DNA of 64,000 nt from Salinisphaera sp. LB1 (GCF_003177035.1 NZ_CP029488.1:2294001-2358000); one strand, 5' to 3'; counted from the first letter of the stretch, positions 9,698-18,906 are shown. Notes: generated by a model from the sequence alone, not told the origin. Program-made: numbers and translations.

Positions 9698-9907
9698 TTG
9701 AAGGAGGCAATCGGTTGGCTCAAGGTTGCGTTCGGTATCGCGATCGCACTTGACGCTTCGGTGGTCGCCTGGCTCGCCCAGAACTATGCAGCGGCCTCGC
9801 CGATCGTGGTTTTTGCTGCTGTGATCGCGGCTGTAGTGATTGCCGTTGGCATAATCGTGATCAACCGGCGTGCGTATGGTCGTATTGAAGAGTTGGAGGA
9901 CGGGTAA
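9698..9907 (+). CDS. Small two-helix membrane protein inserted in the Wadjet operon
   Basis: About 69 aa. After a short K-E-A-I-G-W-L-K start come two strongly hydrophobic segments (V-A-F-G-I-A-I-A-L-D-A-S-V-V-A-W-L and P-I-V-V-F-A-A-V-I-A-A-V-V-I-A-V-G), then N-R-R-A-Y-G-R-I-E-E-L-E-D-G. I recall similar small inner-membrane proteins in accessory regions of proteobacteria, with no known function. TTG 9698 matches the remembered family start; an in-frame ATG at 9662 would add 12 residues. Its stop overlaps the next start (TAATG), so the two are translationally coupled. Confidence 0.6.
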   Translation: MKEAIGWLKVAFGIAIALDASVVAWLAQNYAAASPIVVFAAVIAAVVIAVGIIVINRRAYGRIEELEDG

Positions 9908-9996
9908 TGGAATGGGCGGTCATCGTGGCATTAGTGGCACTGGTAGGCGCGTTTTGCACCGTTGTGTACGAAGCCTCCAGGGACAGCCATAAGTAA
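9907..9996 (+). CDS. 29-residue single-span membrane peptide
   Basis: Starts at the ATG that overlaps the stop of the preceding gene (TAATG). The product is a single hydrophobic helix (M-E-W-A-V-I-V-A-L-V-A-L-V-G-A-F) followed by C-T-V-V-Y-E-A-S-R-D-S-H-K. Length, topology and coupling suggest a partner of the two-helix protein. It is too short for routine gene callers. Function is unknown; a toxic peptide or a membrane anchor are both possible. Confidence 0.5.
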   Translation: MEWAVIVALVALVGAFCTVVYEASRDSHK

Positions 9997-10083
9997 GTGC
10001 TGCTCGGTTGCCGATTTGAGTTGTCGCGACGGATCAAGTCGATGAAGTCAGGTTGCTGAGCTTTTGATGAGTCGAAACGCCTG

Positions 10084-11289
10084 ATGGCCGAAGCCGCCGT
10101 CATCGATGCCAGGACCCGCGAGATTGACGAGCAGCGCCAGCGCGCGCTGCGCGCATTGCTGGCGCGCCCCTTGATGCGCGCCGACGACCGGGTGTTCGGC
10201 CTGGTCCGCGCCCACGCCGATTATCTGCGCACCTGGTTCGCCCGCGAATGCGGCTGGGTGCTGCGCGTCGAGCGCGGACACGCGCGGCTGGCCAAACGCG
10301 CGGCCGATGTGAATGATGCCAGCCGCGGCGCCCGCGAGTTCAATCGCAACCGGTACATCCTGCTGTGCCTGGCCCTGGCGGTGCTGGAGCGCGAGGATGT
10401 GCAGATCACCCTGGCGCGGTTGGGCGAACGCTTGATGGTCGAGGCGCTGGATTCGCAACTCGTGGCCAGCGGGTTCGTGTTCGCGCTCGATCGCCAGACC
10501 GAGCGCCGCGATCTGGTCGCGGTCTGCCGCCTGTTGCTGGAGCTCGGCATCATCTCCCGCGTGGCCGGCGACGAGCAGGCCTATATCAATCAGTCGGGCG
10601 ACGCCCTCTACGATATCCATCGGCCCCTGCTGGCGGCGGTGCTGGCCGGCGATCGCGGTCCGTCGGCGGTGGCTGACGCCGGAACCCTGGATGCGCGGCT
10701 GGCCGCGTTGGCCGCCGATAATCCCGCCGAAGGCGAGGATGCCCGCCGCACCGCGCTGCGGCATCGACTGTCGCGGCGGTTGCTGGACGATCCGCTGTTG
10801 TATCTGGACGAACTCGATGCCGACGAGCGCGAGTATTTCCTCAATCAGCGCGGCCCGATGGGCCGGCGCTTGGCCGAGGCGACGGGCCTTACCGCCGAGC
10901 ATCGGGCCGAGGGCACGGCGCTGGTCGATGCGCGCGGCGAGCTCACCGATGTCGCCCTGCCGCAGCAGGGCACCGATGCCCATGCCACGTTGTTGCTGGC
11001 CGAATTCCTGGCCGCGCGTCTGCGTGCCGGCCAGAGCGGGCCGGTGCCGGAGGCCGAAGTGCTGGCTTTCATGCGCGAGGCCGCCCGCGAGCACCGCAAG
11101 TACTGGCGCAAGGCTGCCCAGGAGAGCGGCGCCGAGCGCATACTGGCGGCGGCCGCGCTGGAACGCCTGGAGGCCCTGCGTCTGATCCGCCATGCTGATC
11201 AGACCATCGAGCCGCTGCCGGCCATTTGCCGCTTCCGGCTCGGCGAAGCGCGCGTGACGAATCAAACTGATTTGTTGTCCGATCTATGA
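10084..11289 (+). CDS. jetB: Wadjet anti-plasmid system, JetB-like KITE subunit (DUF2398/TIGR02678 family)
   Basis: A 401-aa protein with the DUF2398 pattern: N-terminal R-Q-R-A-L-R-A-L-L-A-R-P-L-M, then R-V-F-G-L-V-R-A-H, L-R-T-W-F-A-R-E-C-G-W, and a block N-R-N-R-Y-I-L-L-C-L-A-L-A-V-L-E-R-E-D that I associate with these proteins. In Wadjet and MukBEF systems the KITE subunit binds the kleisin and contacts DNA. The stop overlaps the jetC start by four bases (ATGA), so expression is coupled. The start codon is the first in-frame ATG after the inserted small genes, with no strong Shine–Dalgarno visible. Confidence 0.85.
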   Translation: MAEAAVIDARTREIDEQRQRALRALLARPLMRADDRVFGLVRAHADYLRTWFARECGWVLRVERGHARLAKRAADVNDASRGAREFNRNRYILLCLALAVLEREDVQITLARLGERLMVEALDSQLVASGFVFALDRQTERRDLVAVCRLLLELGIISRVAGDEQAYINQSGDALYDIHRPLLAAVLAGDRGPSAVADAGTLDARLAALAADNPAEGEDARRTALRHRLSRRLLDDPLLYLDELDADEREYFLNQRGPMGRRLAEATGLTAEHRAEGTALVDARGELTDVALPQQGTDAHATLLLAEFLAARLRAGQSGPVPEAEVLAFMREAAREHRKYWRKAAQESGAERILAAAALERLEALRLIRHADQTIEPLPAICRFRLGEARVTNQTDLLSDL

Positions 11290-14200
11290 GCGATACCGAA
11301 TCCGAGGCCGGCGTCGCGCCGCAGCCGACAACCGCCCGCTGGCAGCCGCTGCGGCTCGGTCTGGTCGAGCTGTACCACTACGACGCCGAGGAATTCTGGT
11401 TCGAGGACGGCCATTTGCTGCTCCGCGGCAACAACGGCACCGGCAAGTCGAAGGTGCTGTCGCTGACGCTGCCGTTTCTACTCGATGCCAGCCTGTCGTC
11501 AGCGCGGCTGGAGCCGGACGCCGATCCGGGCAAGCGCATGGACTGGAACCTGCTCATGGGCGGACGCTTCGAGCGGCGCACGGGTTATGCCTGGATCGAA
11601 TTCGGGCGGGTCGAGGACGACGGGACGCCGCGCTTCACCACCCTCGGCTGCGGTCTGCGCGCCACCGCGGGGCGAAGCGGTGTGGACTCCTGGTTCTTTC
11701 TCACCGAGCAGCGCGTCGGCTTTGAACTGGCACTGGTGACCGAGCAACAGACCGTGCTCACCCGCGACCGGCTGGCCGAAGCCATCGGCAGCCACTGCGT
11801 GTACGCCACCGCGCGCGATTACCGGCGCGCGGTCGACGAACGCCTGTTCGGGCTGGGGCCGGAGCGCTACCGCGCGCTGATCGATACGCTTATCCAGCTG
11901 CGCCAGCCGCAGCTGTCCAAACAGCCGAATGAGAACAACCTCTCGGCGGCGCTGTCGCAGGCGTTTCCGCCGCTCGACCGGGCGGTGCTGGAAGATGTGG
12001 CCGAGGCCATGACCCAGCTCGATGAATATCGCGACGAGCTGGATGATTATCGCGCCATGCAAGCCGCGGTCGCGCAGTTCAACGCCACCTACGGCCGCTA
12101 TGCGCGCATTCTGGCGCGCCGGCGGGCTCGCGACCTGCGCCAGGCCCAGACCGCGTTCGACAACGCCAGCGGCGAGGCGCGCGCGGCCCGCGAGGCGCTG
12201 GCCGCGGCCCAGGCCGCGCTCGAGGCCAGCCAGCAGCAGGTCGACGACACGGAAACGCGCGCGGCCGAAACCGCCAGCCAGATCGAAGTGCTCAAGGACA
12301 GCCCCGAGATGCGCAGCGCCCGCGAGCTGCATCGGGCCCGCAGCGCGGCCGAAGAGGCCGAACGCGCCGCGGCCGAGGCCCGGCGCGATCACGAGGCCGC
12401 CCGGCGCCGGCACGAACAGGACGTGGCCAGCCTGGAACGGCGCGAACAGGCCTGTCGTGAATCGCGCGACGGGCTGGCCCGCGCCATCGCCGAAACCGAG
12501 CAGAACGCGGAGAATGCCGGCCTGGGCGCCGCCCATCGGCAGAGCTGGGGCGAAACCACGGCGCCGGACGCGCTGGGCGGCCTGGACCCGGCCGCACGCC
12601 AGGAGGTTGCCGCCACCCAGAATGGTCTCGCCACCCGGCGCGAGCAGCAGATCGCCCAGATCCGGCGCAACCTGGCGGCGGTCGACACGGCCGGCCAGCA
12701 GCACATGCAGGCCCAGCACGAACGCGCCGCGCGGTTGGCCGACAGCGAGGCCGCCGAACAAACCGTCGGTGACGCGCGCGCCGCGCAGCAGGCGGCCGCC
12801 GAAACCCATATCGCCGACTGGCAGCGCTTTGCCGAGCGCGTGGCTGCCACGCTGGATACGGATACGGCGCGCGCCTGGCCGGATGCCGACGAAGCGCTGG
12901 CCGACTGGGTCAACAGTCTGGACGGCGAATCGCCGCTGGAAACCCATACCCAGGCCGTGGCCGAACGCGAGCGCCAGCGTCTGGCCGAGCGCATGGGCGA
13001 TCTCAATCAGCAGCGCGCGGCCGTCGCGGCCGAGCGCGAGCCGCTGCTCGAAGAACAGGCGCGGCTGCGCGAGGGCGGCGAGCAGGCGCCGCCGGCCCCT
13101 ATGACCCGCGACGCCGATCGCAGCCAGCGCCCCGGCGCGCCGCTCTGGCGACTGGTCGATTTCCGGCCCGGTGTGGATGACGCCACGCGGGCCGGCATAG
13201 AAGCCGCGCTGCAGGCCGCCGGCGTGCTCGATGCCTGGGTCAGCCCGGCCGGCGAGTTGCTGGCGCCGGATACCCACGATCTGTGGCTGGTCGATCGCCC
13301 GGCGCAGCGCCACAATCTCGGCGCGTTCCTGGATGTGGTGGTGGATGCCGGCGATCCGGCGGCCGCTGCCATCGACACCGACCGGGTTGCGTCGATTCTG
13401 GCCGCGGTGGCTGTTGCCGAGGACGATGTGACCACGTCCGAATCCTGGCTGGCCGCTGACGGTCGCTATCGGTTCGGTCCGGCGCGCGGCGCCTGGGCCA
13501 AGCCGGCGGCCCAGTACATCGGCGCCGCGGCGCGCGAAGCCGCCCGCCGCCAGCGCCTGCAAGCGATCGAGGCCGAACTCGCCGAACTGGCCGCGCGCGA
13601 CGAACGCATCGCCGCCGCGCGGGCTGAGCTCGGCCGCGAACGCCAGCAGCTGAACGACTTACTGGCCGCACGCCCGGGCGCAGACGCGCTGCGTTCGGCC
13701 CATGCCGAACTGGCGGCCAGCGAACGCAGCGCCGCCAACGCGCGCCAGCGCCTGGCCGAAGCCGAGGATCGGCTGCAGCGCGCCCGGCGCGAACTCGATC
13801 GCGCGCGCGAGGCGTTGCAGTTGGATGCCGACGACGCCCGCCTGCCCGCCGAGCCTGACGCGCTGGACGCGGTCGCCGCGCATCTGGCCGACTATAAACT
13901 GGCGATTCGCGACGCGAAGGCCGCGCTGCGCGAGCACGCCCAGGCCCTGGCGGAACGCGCCGAGCAAAGCGAACGCGAACAGGCCAGCCGGGCGGATCGG
14001 GACCGCGCCGCCGCGCGCGCCCGCGAGCAACAACAACAGGCCGAACAGGCTGCAGCCCGCCACCGCGAATTGCAGGAAACCGTCGGCGCCAGCGCCGAGG
14101 AGGTGTTGACGCGGCTGAACGCTCTGGAACGCGAACAGCGCACACTCGGCGAGACCCTGAAAACCGCGCGCGCGGAACTCACCCAGGCCAACAAACAGCT

Positions 14201-15413
14201 CGGCGGCGCCGAGCAGGCGGTCACCGACACCCGGGTCCAGCTCGAAGCGCGCCAGAGCGAACGCGCCGACGCGGTCGCTGCATTCCAGGCTTTTGCCGAC
14301 ACTGGCCTGCTGCGGGCCGCGGTACCGGATCTGCAATTGCCCGAGACGACGGCCGAGTGGACGATCGATCCGGCGCTGGCCGCGGCCCGCGGCGCCGAGG
14401 CCGCGCTGGCCGAAGTCGCCGACACAGATGCCGACTGGCAGCGGGTGCAAAACCGTATCGGCAGCGAATTCACCGAGTTGCAGCGCGCGCTATCGGCGCG
14501 CGGCTATCACAGCGCCGGCGAGCCCACCGATCATGGTTTCGTGGTGCGGGTGACCTTCAACCAACGCAGCGAGGCCCCGGATCGGCTGCAGGCCATGCTC
14601 GACAACGAAATCGCCGAGCGTCGCAACCTGCTCACCGCGAAGGAAAGCGAGATCATCGAAAATCACCTCCAGGCCGAGGTGGCCGCGCAGCTGCAAGGCC
14701 TGATGCGCGACGCCGACGCCCGGGTGCGTGCCATCAACGCCGAGCTGGACCAGCGGCCCACCTCCACCGGGGTCAAATTCAAGCTGGTCTGGCAGCCGGT
14801 GGCCGACGACGACGGCGCGTTCACCCATTTCACGGACGTACGCGATCGGCTGCTCAACAAGGTCAGCGATGCCTGGTCGGCCGAGGACCGGGCCGCAGTC
14901 GGCGCTTTTTTGCAGCAGCGGATCGCCGCCGAGCGCGACCGCGACGACGGTGCGGCGCGCATCGACCAGCTTGCCCGCGCGCTGGATTACCGCGCCTGGC
15001 ATCGGTTCCGCGTGCGCCGCTGGCAGGATGGCCAGTGGAAGCCGCTGTCCGGGCCGGCCTCCAGCGGCGAGCGGGCACTGGGCCTGACCGTGCCCCTGTT
15101 CGCGGCCGCCGCCAGCCACTATGAAAGTGCGAGCGATTTCGCGCCCCGGCTGGTGCTGCTCGACGAAGCTTTCGCCGGCATCGACGACGGCGCCCGCGCC
15201 CACTGCATGGACCTGATCCGCGAATTCGATCTGGATTTCGTGATGACCAGCGAGCGCGAATGGGGCTGCTATGCCGAGCTGCCCGGGGTGTCGATCTGTC
15301 ATCTGGTGCGCCGCGCCGATGTCGACGCCGTGTTCGTGTCGCGCTGGCGCTGGAACGGCCGCGCCCGCGAGCGCGCGGCCGCCCCACCGGCGGCGGGCCG
15401 TCTTGCCGGTTGA
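11286..15413 (+). CDS. jetC: Wadjet anti-plasmid system, JetC-like SMC ATPase (TIGR02680 family)
   Basis: A 1,375-aa SMC/MukB-like ATPase. It has an N-terminal Walker A (G-N-N-G-T-G-K-S, residues 48–55), hundreds of residues of Ala/Glu/Arg-rich coiled coil broken by a hinge-like region near 620–760, and a C-terminal head with the ABC signature (A-S-S-G-E-R-A-L-G-L, about 1257) and Walker B (L-V-L-L-D-E-A-F-A-G-I-D, about 1290). In Wadjet, the SMC complex extrudes DNA loops and licenses cleavage of small circular plasmids. It overlaps jetB by 4 bases and jetD by about 11. Very high GC and repeated Ala/Glu/Arg codons create long opposite-strand open frames that are not genes. Confidence 0.9.
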   Translation: MSDTESEAGVAPQPTTARWQPLRLGLVELYHYDAEEFWFEDGHLLLRGNNGTGKSKVLSLTLPFLLDASLSSARLEPDADPGKRMDWNLLMGGRFERRTGYAWIEFGRVEDDGTPRFTTLGCGLRATAGRSGVDSWFFLTEQRVGFELALVTEQQTVLTRDRLAEAIGSHCVYATARDYRRAVDERLFGLGPERYRALIDTLIQLRQPQLSKQPNENNLSAALSQAFPPLDRAVLEDVAEAMTQLDEYRDELDDYRAMQAAVAQFNATYGRYARILARRRARDLRQAQTAFDNASGEARAAREALAAAQAALEASQQQVDDTETRAAETASQIEVLKDSPEMRSARELHRARSAAEEAERAAAEARRDHEAARRRHEQDVASLERREQACRESRDGLARAIAETEQNAENAGLGAAHRQSWGETTAPDALGGLDPAARQEVAATQNGLATRREQQIAQIRRNLAAVDTAGQQHMQAQHERAARLADSEAAEQTVGDARAAQQAAAETHIADWQRFAERVAATLDTDTARAWPDADEALADWVNSLDGESPLETHTQAVAERERQRLAERMGDLNQQRAAVAAEREPLLEEQARLREGGEQAPPAPMTRDADRSQRPGAPLWRLVDFRPGVDDATRAGIEAALQAAGVLDAWVSPAGELLAPDTHDLWLVDRPAQRHNLGAFLDVVVDAGDPAAAAIDTDRVASILAAVAVAEDDVTTSESWLAADGRYRFGPARGAWAKPAAQYIGAAAREAARRQRLQAIEAELAELAARDERIAAARAELGRERQQLNDLLAARPGADALRSAHAELAASERSAANARQRLAEAEDRLQRARRELDRAREALQLDADDARLPAEPDALDAVAAHLADYKLAIRDAKAALREHAQALAERAEQSEREQASRADRDRAAARAREQQQQAEQAAARHRELQETVGASAEEVLTRLNALEREQRTLGETLKTARAELTQANKQLGGAEQAVTDTRVQLEARQSERADAVAAFQAFADTGLLRAAVPDLQLPETTAEWTIDPALAAARGAEAALAEVADTDADWQRVQNRIGSEFTELQRALSARGYHSAGEPTDHGFVVRVTFNQRSEAPDRLQAMLDNEIAERRNLLTAKESEIIENHLQAEVAAQLQGLMRDADARVRAINAELDQRPTSTGVKFKLVWQPVADDDGAFTHFTDVRDRLLNKVSDAWSAEDRAAVGAFLQQRIAAERDRDDGAARIDQLARALDYRAWHRFRVRRWQDGQWKPLSGPASSGERALGLTVPLFAAAASHYESASDFAPRLVLLDEAFAGIDDGARAHCMDLIREFDLDFVMTSEREWGCYAELPGVSICHLVRRADVDAVFVSRWRWNGRARERAAAPPAAGRLAG

Positions 15414-16611
15414 TCGCGAACGCCTGCGCCGGCTGCTCGGCGGCCCGGAACTGGCCGGCCTGCGCCAGCGTCTGCGCAAACGCTATGCGGCGGCCGACAC
15501 CCCGGCCGATGGTTTCACCCTCGGCCAGCTCACCGCCGCCGAACGCGATGCCCTGACCGGTCTGCTCGGCCGGCGCCGCAGCAATCAGCGCTCGCTGCGC
15601 CTGTCGCACGACAAACTGGACCAGGCGCTGCACGCCGCCGGATTGGCCGACAATCTGCGCCAGGCGCTGGAATGCCTGGACGGCCCGATCGTCGACACCC
15701 GCACGGCACGCGAGCGTGCCGACCGCGCCTGGGCCGAAGTGTTCGCCGCCCCCACCCACGCAGCACTGGCCGAGACCCTGGCCGAGCGCCGCGCCCAGGG
15801 CCTGCTCAAGCGCCTCGCCGGTCGCGATGTCGATACCGCACGCCGTCTGATCGCCCAGGCCGAGGCGGTGCTGGCGCGCCTGCCGGCACCGGGGATTGCC
15901 CGGGCGCGCCTGGCCGCCGATGCGCTCGGCGACGCGCACGGGCTGGATGCCGGGCAGCCGGTGGCCACGCTGGTGCGCCGCGCCCTCGACGGCGCGCGCC
16001 AGTTCGAGCGGATGCGCGATCTCTGGGCCCAGTACGGCGTGCTGGTCAACGAACTGGCGAAACCGGTGGCGGTGCTCAATCTGCAGGCGAGCGGCGCCGG
16101 CGTGGCCGACCGGCTCATCGCCACCGCGCGCGAGGCGGGGGTCCCGCTGCATTTGTCGCTGCGTCTGCTCGCCCGGAATCCGCCGCTCTGGCGCCCGGGC
16201 CAGACCCTGCATATCTGCGAGAACCCGGAAGTCCTGGCCGCGGCCGCCGACGCGCTGGCCGCCGACAGCGCACCGCTGGTCTGCATCGACGGCCAGCTTT
16301 CGGCCGCGCCCCGAACCCTGCTCGACCAACTCGCCCGTGCCGGCTGCGATTTTGTTTATCACGGCGATTTCGACTGGCCCGGGCTCACCATCGCCAACGG
16401 CATCATGACCCGCTACGGGGCCCGGCCGTGGCGCTATCGTGCCGCGGATTACACACCGACCGACGGACCGCCGCTGACCGGTGAACCCGTTGAAGCCCGC
16501 TGGGACGACGCGCTCGCCGCGCGCATGAAGGCCGCAGGCGTGGCCGTGCATGAAGAAAGCCAGCTCGATCGACTGCTCGCCGATCTGGCCCCGGGCGCGA
16601 CGCCAGAATAG
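15403..16611 (+). CDS. jetD: Wadjet anti-plasmid system, JetD-like TOPRIM nuclease subunit (DUF2399/TIGR02679 family)
   Basis: The 402-aa nuclease subunit that in Wadjet complexes cuts plasmid DNA. The C-terminal half carries a topoisomerase-primase fold pattern: a conserved acidic I-C-E-N-P-E-V-L, V-C-I-D-G-Q, and F-V-Y-H-G-D-F-D-W-P-G-L with the D-x-D metal site. The N-terminal part (R-R-L-L-G-G … R-Y, then F-T-L-G-Q-L-T) is the DUF2399-associated region. No ATG gives a sensible N-terminus; TTG 15403 does, overlapping the jetC stop, so translation probably depends on coupling. DUF2397, DUF2398, SMC and DUF2399 together is the combination I recall being classed as Wadjet type III; the type number should be checked. 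Confidence 0.85.
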   Translation: MPVDRERLRRLLGGPELAGLRQRLRKRYAAADTPADGFTLGQLTAAERDALTGLLGRRRSNQRSLRLSHDKLDQALHAAGLADNLRQALECLDGPIVDTRTARERADRAWAEVFAAPTHAALAETLAERRAQGLLKRLAGRDVDTARRLIAQAEAVLARLPAPGIARARLAADALGDAHGLDAGQPVATLVRRALDGARQFERMRDLWAQYGVLVNELAKPVAVLNLQASGAGVADRLIATAREAGVPLHLSLRLLARNPPLWRPGQTLHICENPEVLAAAADALAADSAPLVCIDGQLSAAPRTLLDQLARAGCDFVYHGDFDWPGLTIANGIMTRYGARPWRYRAADYTPTDGPPLTGEPVEARWDDALAARMKAAGVAVHEESQLDRLLADLAPGATPE

Positions 16612-16951
16612 CCGGCACGGGAGCCGATGGATGCCGCCAAGACTTAGACCGCTACGCCGTCGCCGCCGAAGCGTTTCGAATACAGTCCGCAGCGGATATT
16701 GCAACGTGCGCAGCCGCGCGAAACCACGGCTCGAAGAGACGACAATCCAAGTCTCAATCGTAATCGGCTTGTCGGTAAAATAATTCAAGACCGGATTCTC
16801 CGAGTTCGAACTCCATGCAGGCACACCCATCGCATCCAGAAAAACACTGAACGCCCGGAATCTCGAAGCCCTCGGCGCGCCGCGTCTGGCCGAATTACTG
16901 CTGGAGATCAGTGCGGGCGACGCCGCGGCCAAGCGTCACCTGCGGCTGGCA
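16612..16951. other. Gap after jetD containing the apparent lost 5' end of the DUF6880 gene
   Basis: Bases 16612–16783 hold nothing I can name. From 16784 the frame of the next gene is open, and from 16841 it encodes K-T-L-N-A-R-N-L-E-A-L-G and further family-like sequence, yet no ATG, GTG or TTG is available before 16952. No terminator with a T-run follows jetD, so read-through into the next gene is possible. Confidence 0.5.
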
Positions 16952-18259
16952 TTGGCGGGTTCAATGGGCGCGCCGGAAGTTGCGAAGGAAGTCCGCAAGC
17001 GGCTGACGACGATCGCCCGATCGCGCTCGTTCGTGGACTGGCAGAAACGGGATGCCCTGATCCGGGATCTGGATGCGCAACTTGACGCGATAGTCGACCA
17101 GGTCGCGCCCGCCGAGCCGCGCGAGGCCCTGGAACTGCTGTGGCGTTTCCTGGGCCTGGCCGGTTCAATCCACGAGCGCTGTGATGACAGTAGCGGGCGC
17201 GTCGGTGATGTATTTCATTTTGCCCTGACGCGGATGGGGCCGATCGCCGAGTCCGCCGGTGTGGCGCCGGACGCGCTCGCCGACCGCACTTATGATGCTC
17301 TGGTCGGCAACGATTACGGCCAGTACGACGGCCTGATCGATGTGCTCGCACCGGCGCTCGGCGAGCAGGGTCTGGCGCATCTGAAGGAACGCATGATCGC
17401 GCTGTCCAACACCCCGATCGAGAGGCCGCCCGAGGCCGAACGCGAAGTCATTGCCTACGGCATGGGTGGCCCGATCTATGCCGACGAAATGGCTGAGCGC
17501 TCGCGCGTCAGTACCGTCGAGCTCGCCTTGAAGGATATTGCCGACGCTCAGGGCGACGTCGACGCCTTCATCGCTCAGTACGATGAGGCGACCCGTCGCG
17601 TGCCGAAAATCGCAGCCGACATCGCACAGCGCCTGCTGGCGGCCGGCCGGGCGCAGGAGGCCTTGGACACGATCGAGGCCGCCGAACATCGTCATGGCGG
17701 CTGGCCCGATTTCGACTGGGAGGATGCGCGCATCGCGGCTCTCGATGCAGTCGGTCAAGGCGATGAGGCCCAGGCCGCGCGCTGGTCGGTTTTTCAACGT
17801 GCCTTGTCGGCGTCGCATCTCAAGGCTTATCTCAAACGCCTGGACGACGATCTCGATGCCGAGGAGCAAGCACTCGACCAGGTCCGGCGTCATCCGGACG
17901 TGCTCCAGGCTCTGGGATTCCTGAAAAACTGGCCCGATCTGGACCGGGCCGCGCGGCTCGTGATCGAGCGCGCCGCCGAAATGGACGGCGACTACTACGA
18001 AATCCTGGCGCCCGCGGCCGAAGCATTGGCCAGCCGTAGCCCGTTGGCCGCCACCCTGCTGCTGCGCGCGATGATCGACTTCACACTCGAAAACGCCCGT
18101 TCCAAGCGCTACAAGCACGCTGCCCGGCATCTTGAAGAATGTGCCCGCCTGGCCGACGCGATCGACGACTTCCGCGGCTTCGAGACCCACGCCGACTACG
18201 ACGCGCGGATACGCGACAAGCATCGGCGCAAGCCGTCGTTTTATCGGCTTATTGCCTAG
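16952..18259 (+). CDS. DUF6880 family protein, 5' end possibly damaged
   Basis: At least 435 aa, soluble and helical, Ala/Asp/Glu/Arg-rich, resembling TPR-like repeat proteins. Blocks such as R-S-F-V-D-W-Q-K-R, L-L-W-R-F-L-G-L-A-G, E-R-C-D-D-S-S-G-R-V-G-D-V-F, and the C-terminal A-R-S-K-R-Y-K-H-A-A-R-H-L and H-R-R-K-P-S-F-Y suggest DUF6880, for which I know no function. TTG 16952 is the first usual start codon, but family-like coding sequence extends back to about 16829–16841. Its stop overlaps the pyrE stop (CTAG, 16256+2000 = 18256–18259) on the opposite strand. It is the last gene of the accessory block; whether it works with Wadjet is unknown. Confidence 0.7.
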   Translation: MAGSMGAPEVAKEVRKRLTTIARSRSFVDWQKRDALIRDLDAQLDAIVDQVAPAEPREALELLWRFLGLAGSIHERCDDSSGRVGDVFHFALTRMGPIAESAGVAPDALADRTYDALVGNDYGQYDGLIDVLAPALGEQGLAHLKERMIALSNTPIERPPEAEREVIAYGMGGPIYADEMAERSRVSTVELALKDIADAQGDVDAFIAQYDEATRRVPKIAADIAQRLLAAGRAQEALDTIEAAEHRHGGWPDFDWEDARIAALDAVGQGDEAQAARWSVFQRALSASHLKAYLKRLDDDLDAEEQALDQVRRHPDVLQALGFLKNWPDLDRAARLVIERAAEMDGDYYEILAPAAEALASRSPLAATLLLRAMIDFTLENARSKRYKHAARHLEECARLADAIDDFRGFETHADYDARIRDKHRRKPSFYRLIA

Positions 18260-18906
18260 ACCACGCCGTACTGCGCCCGATAGGCCTGGATCGCGGCGAC
18301 GGTGGCCTCGCTGTAGCGACCGCGCGCGTAGCCGATCACGTCGTCCAGCGTGGCCACCGCGGCGGTGGGAATGCCTTCGTCGGCGGTGAGTGCCGCCAGC
18401 GGTGAGCGGTCGTCGGTGCCGCGCTCCTGGCGGTCGAGGGCGATCAGCACGCCGGCGACTTCGGAGCCGGCGGCGCGGATCAGGTGAATCGCTTCGTGCA
18501 CGGCGGTGCCGGCGGTGATCACGTCGTCGACGATAACGACGCGCTTGCCTAGCGGGGCGCCGACCAGCGTGCCGCCTTCGCCGTGGTCCTTGGCTTCCTT
18601 GCGGTTGTAGGTGAACGGCACGTCGCGGCCATGCTCGGCGAGCGCGCAGGCGACCGTGGCCACCAGCGGAATGCCCTTGTAGGCCGGGCCGAACAGACTG
18701 TCGTATTCGATGCCCGAGTCGGCCAGTGCGGCGGCATAGCCGGCGGCCAGGCGCTTCATGCCGGCGCCGGAGGCGATCTCGCCCATGTTGAAGAAATACG
18801 GCGACACACGGCCAGATTTGAGCGTGAATTCGCCAAATTTCAGGGCGTTGTAGGTATCGGCCAGGGCCAGGAAATCCTGGCTGGTGTCGGTCGCGTCGGC
18901 GGGCAT
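18256..18906 (-). CDS. pyrE: Orotate phosphoribosyltransferase
   Basis: Transfers phosphoribosyl from PRPP to orotate, giving OMP in pyrimidine synthesis. The 216-aa protein has F-T-L-K-S-G-R-x-S-P-Y-F-F-N-M-G at the N-terminus, G-P-A-Y-K-G-I-P-L, the flexible-loop lysine region N-R-K-E-A-K-D-H-G-E-G-G, and the PRPP-binding motif V-V-I-V-D-D-V-I-T-A-G-T-A. The start at 18906 gives a normal N-terminal length; upstream in-frame sequence to 19497 lies antisense to the exonuclease gene and is not coding. It is divergent from that gene across 114 bases, the conserved pyrE–crc/xth arrangement. Confidence 0.95.
   Translation of the reverse strand: MPADATDTSQDFLALADTYNALKFGEFTLKSGRVSPYFFNMGEIASGAGMKRLAAGYAAALADSGIEYDSLFGPAYKGIPLVATVACALAEHGRDVPFTYNRKEAKDHGEGGTLVGAPLGKRVVIVDDVITAGTAVHEAIHLIRAAGSEVAGVLIALDRQERGTDDRSPLAALTADEGIPTAAVATLDDVIGYARGRYSEATVAAIQAYRAQYGVV

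Noticed and set aside
11499-13562. Very long minus-strand open frame (687 codons) inside jetC
   Set aside because: It is antisense to the Ala/Glu/Arg-rich coiled coil of an intact SMC gene. High GC in third positions of jetC codons removes stop codons on the other strand; the predicted product is low-complexity Arg/Gly/Ala/Leu.
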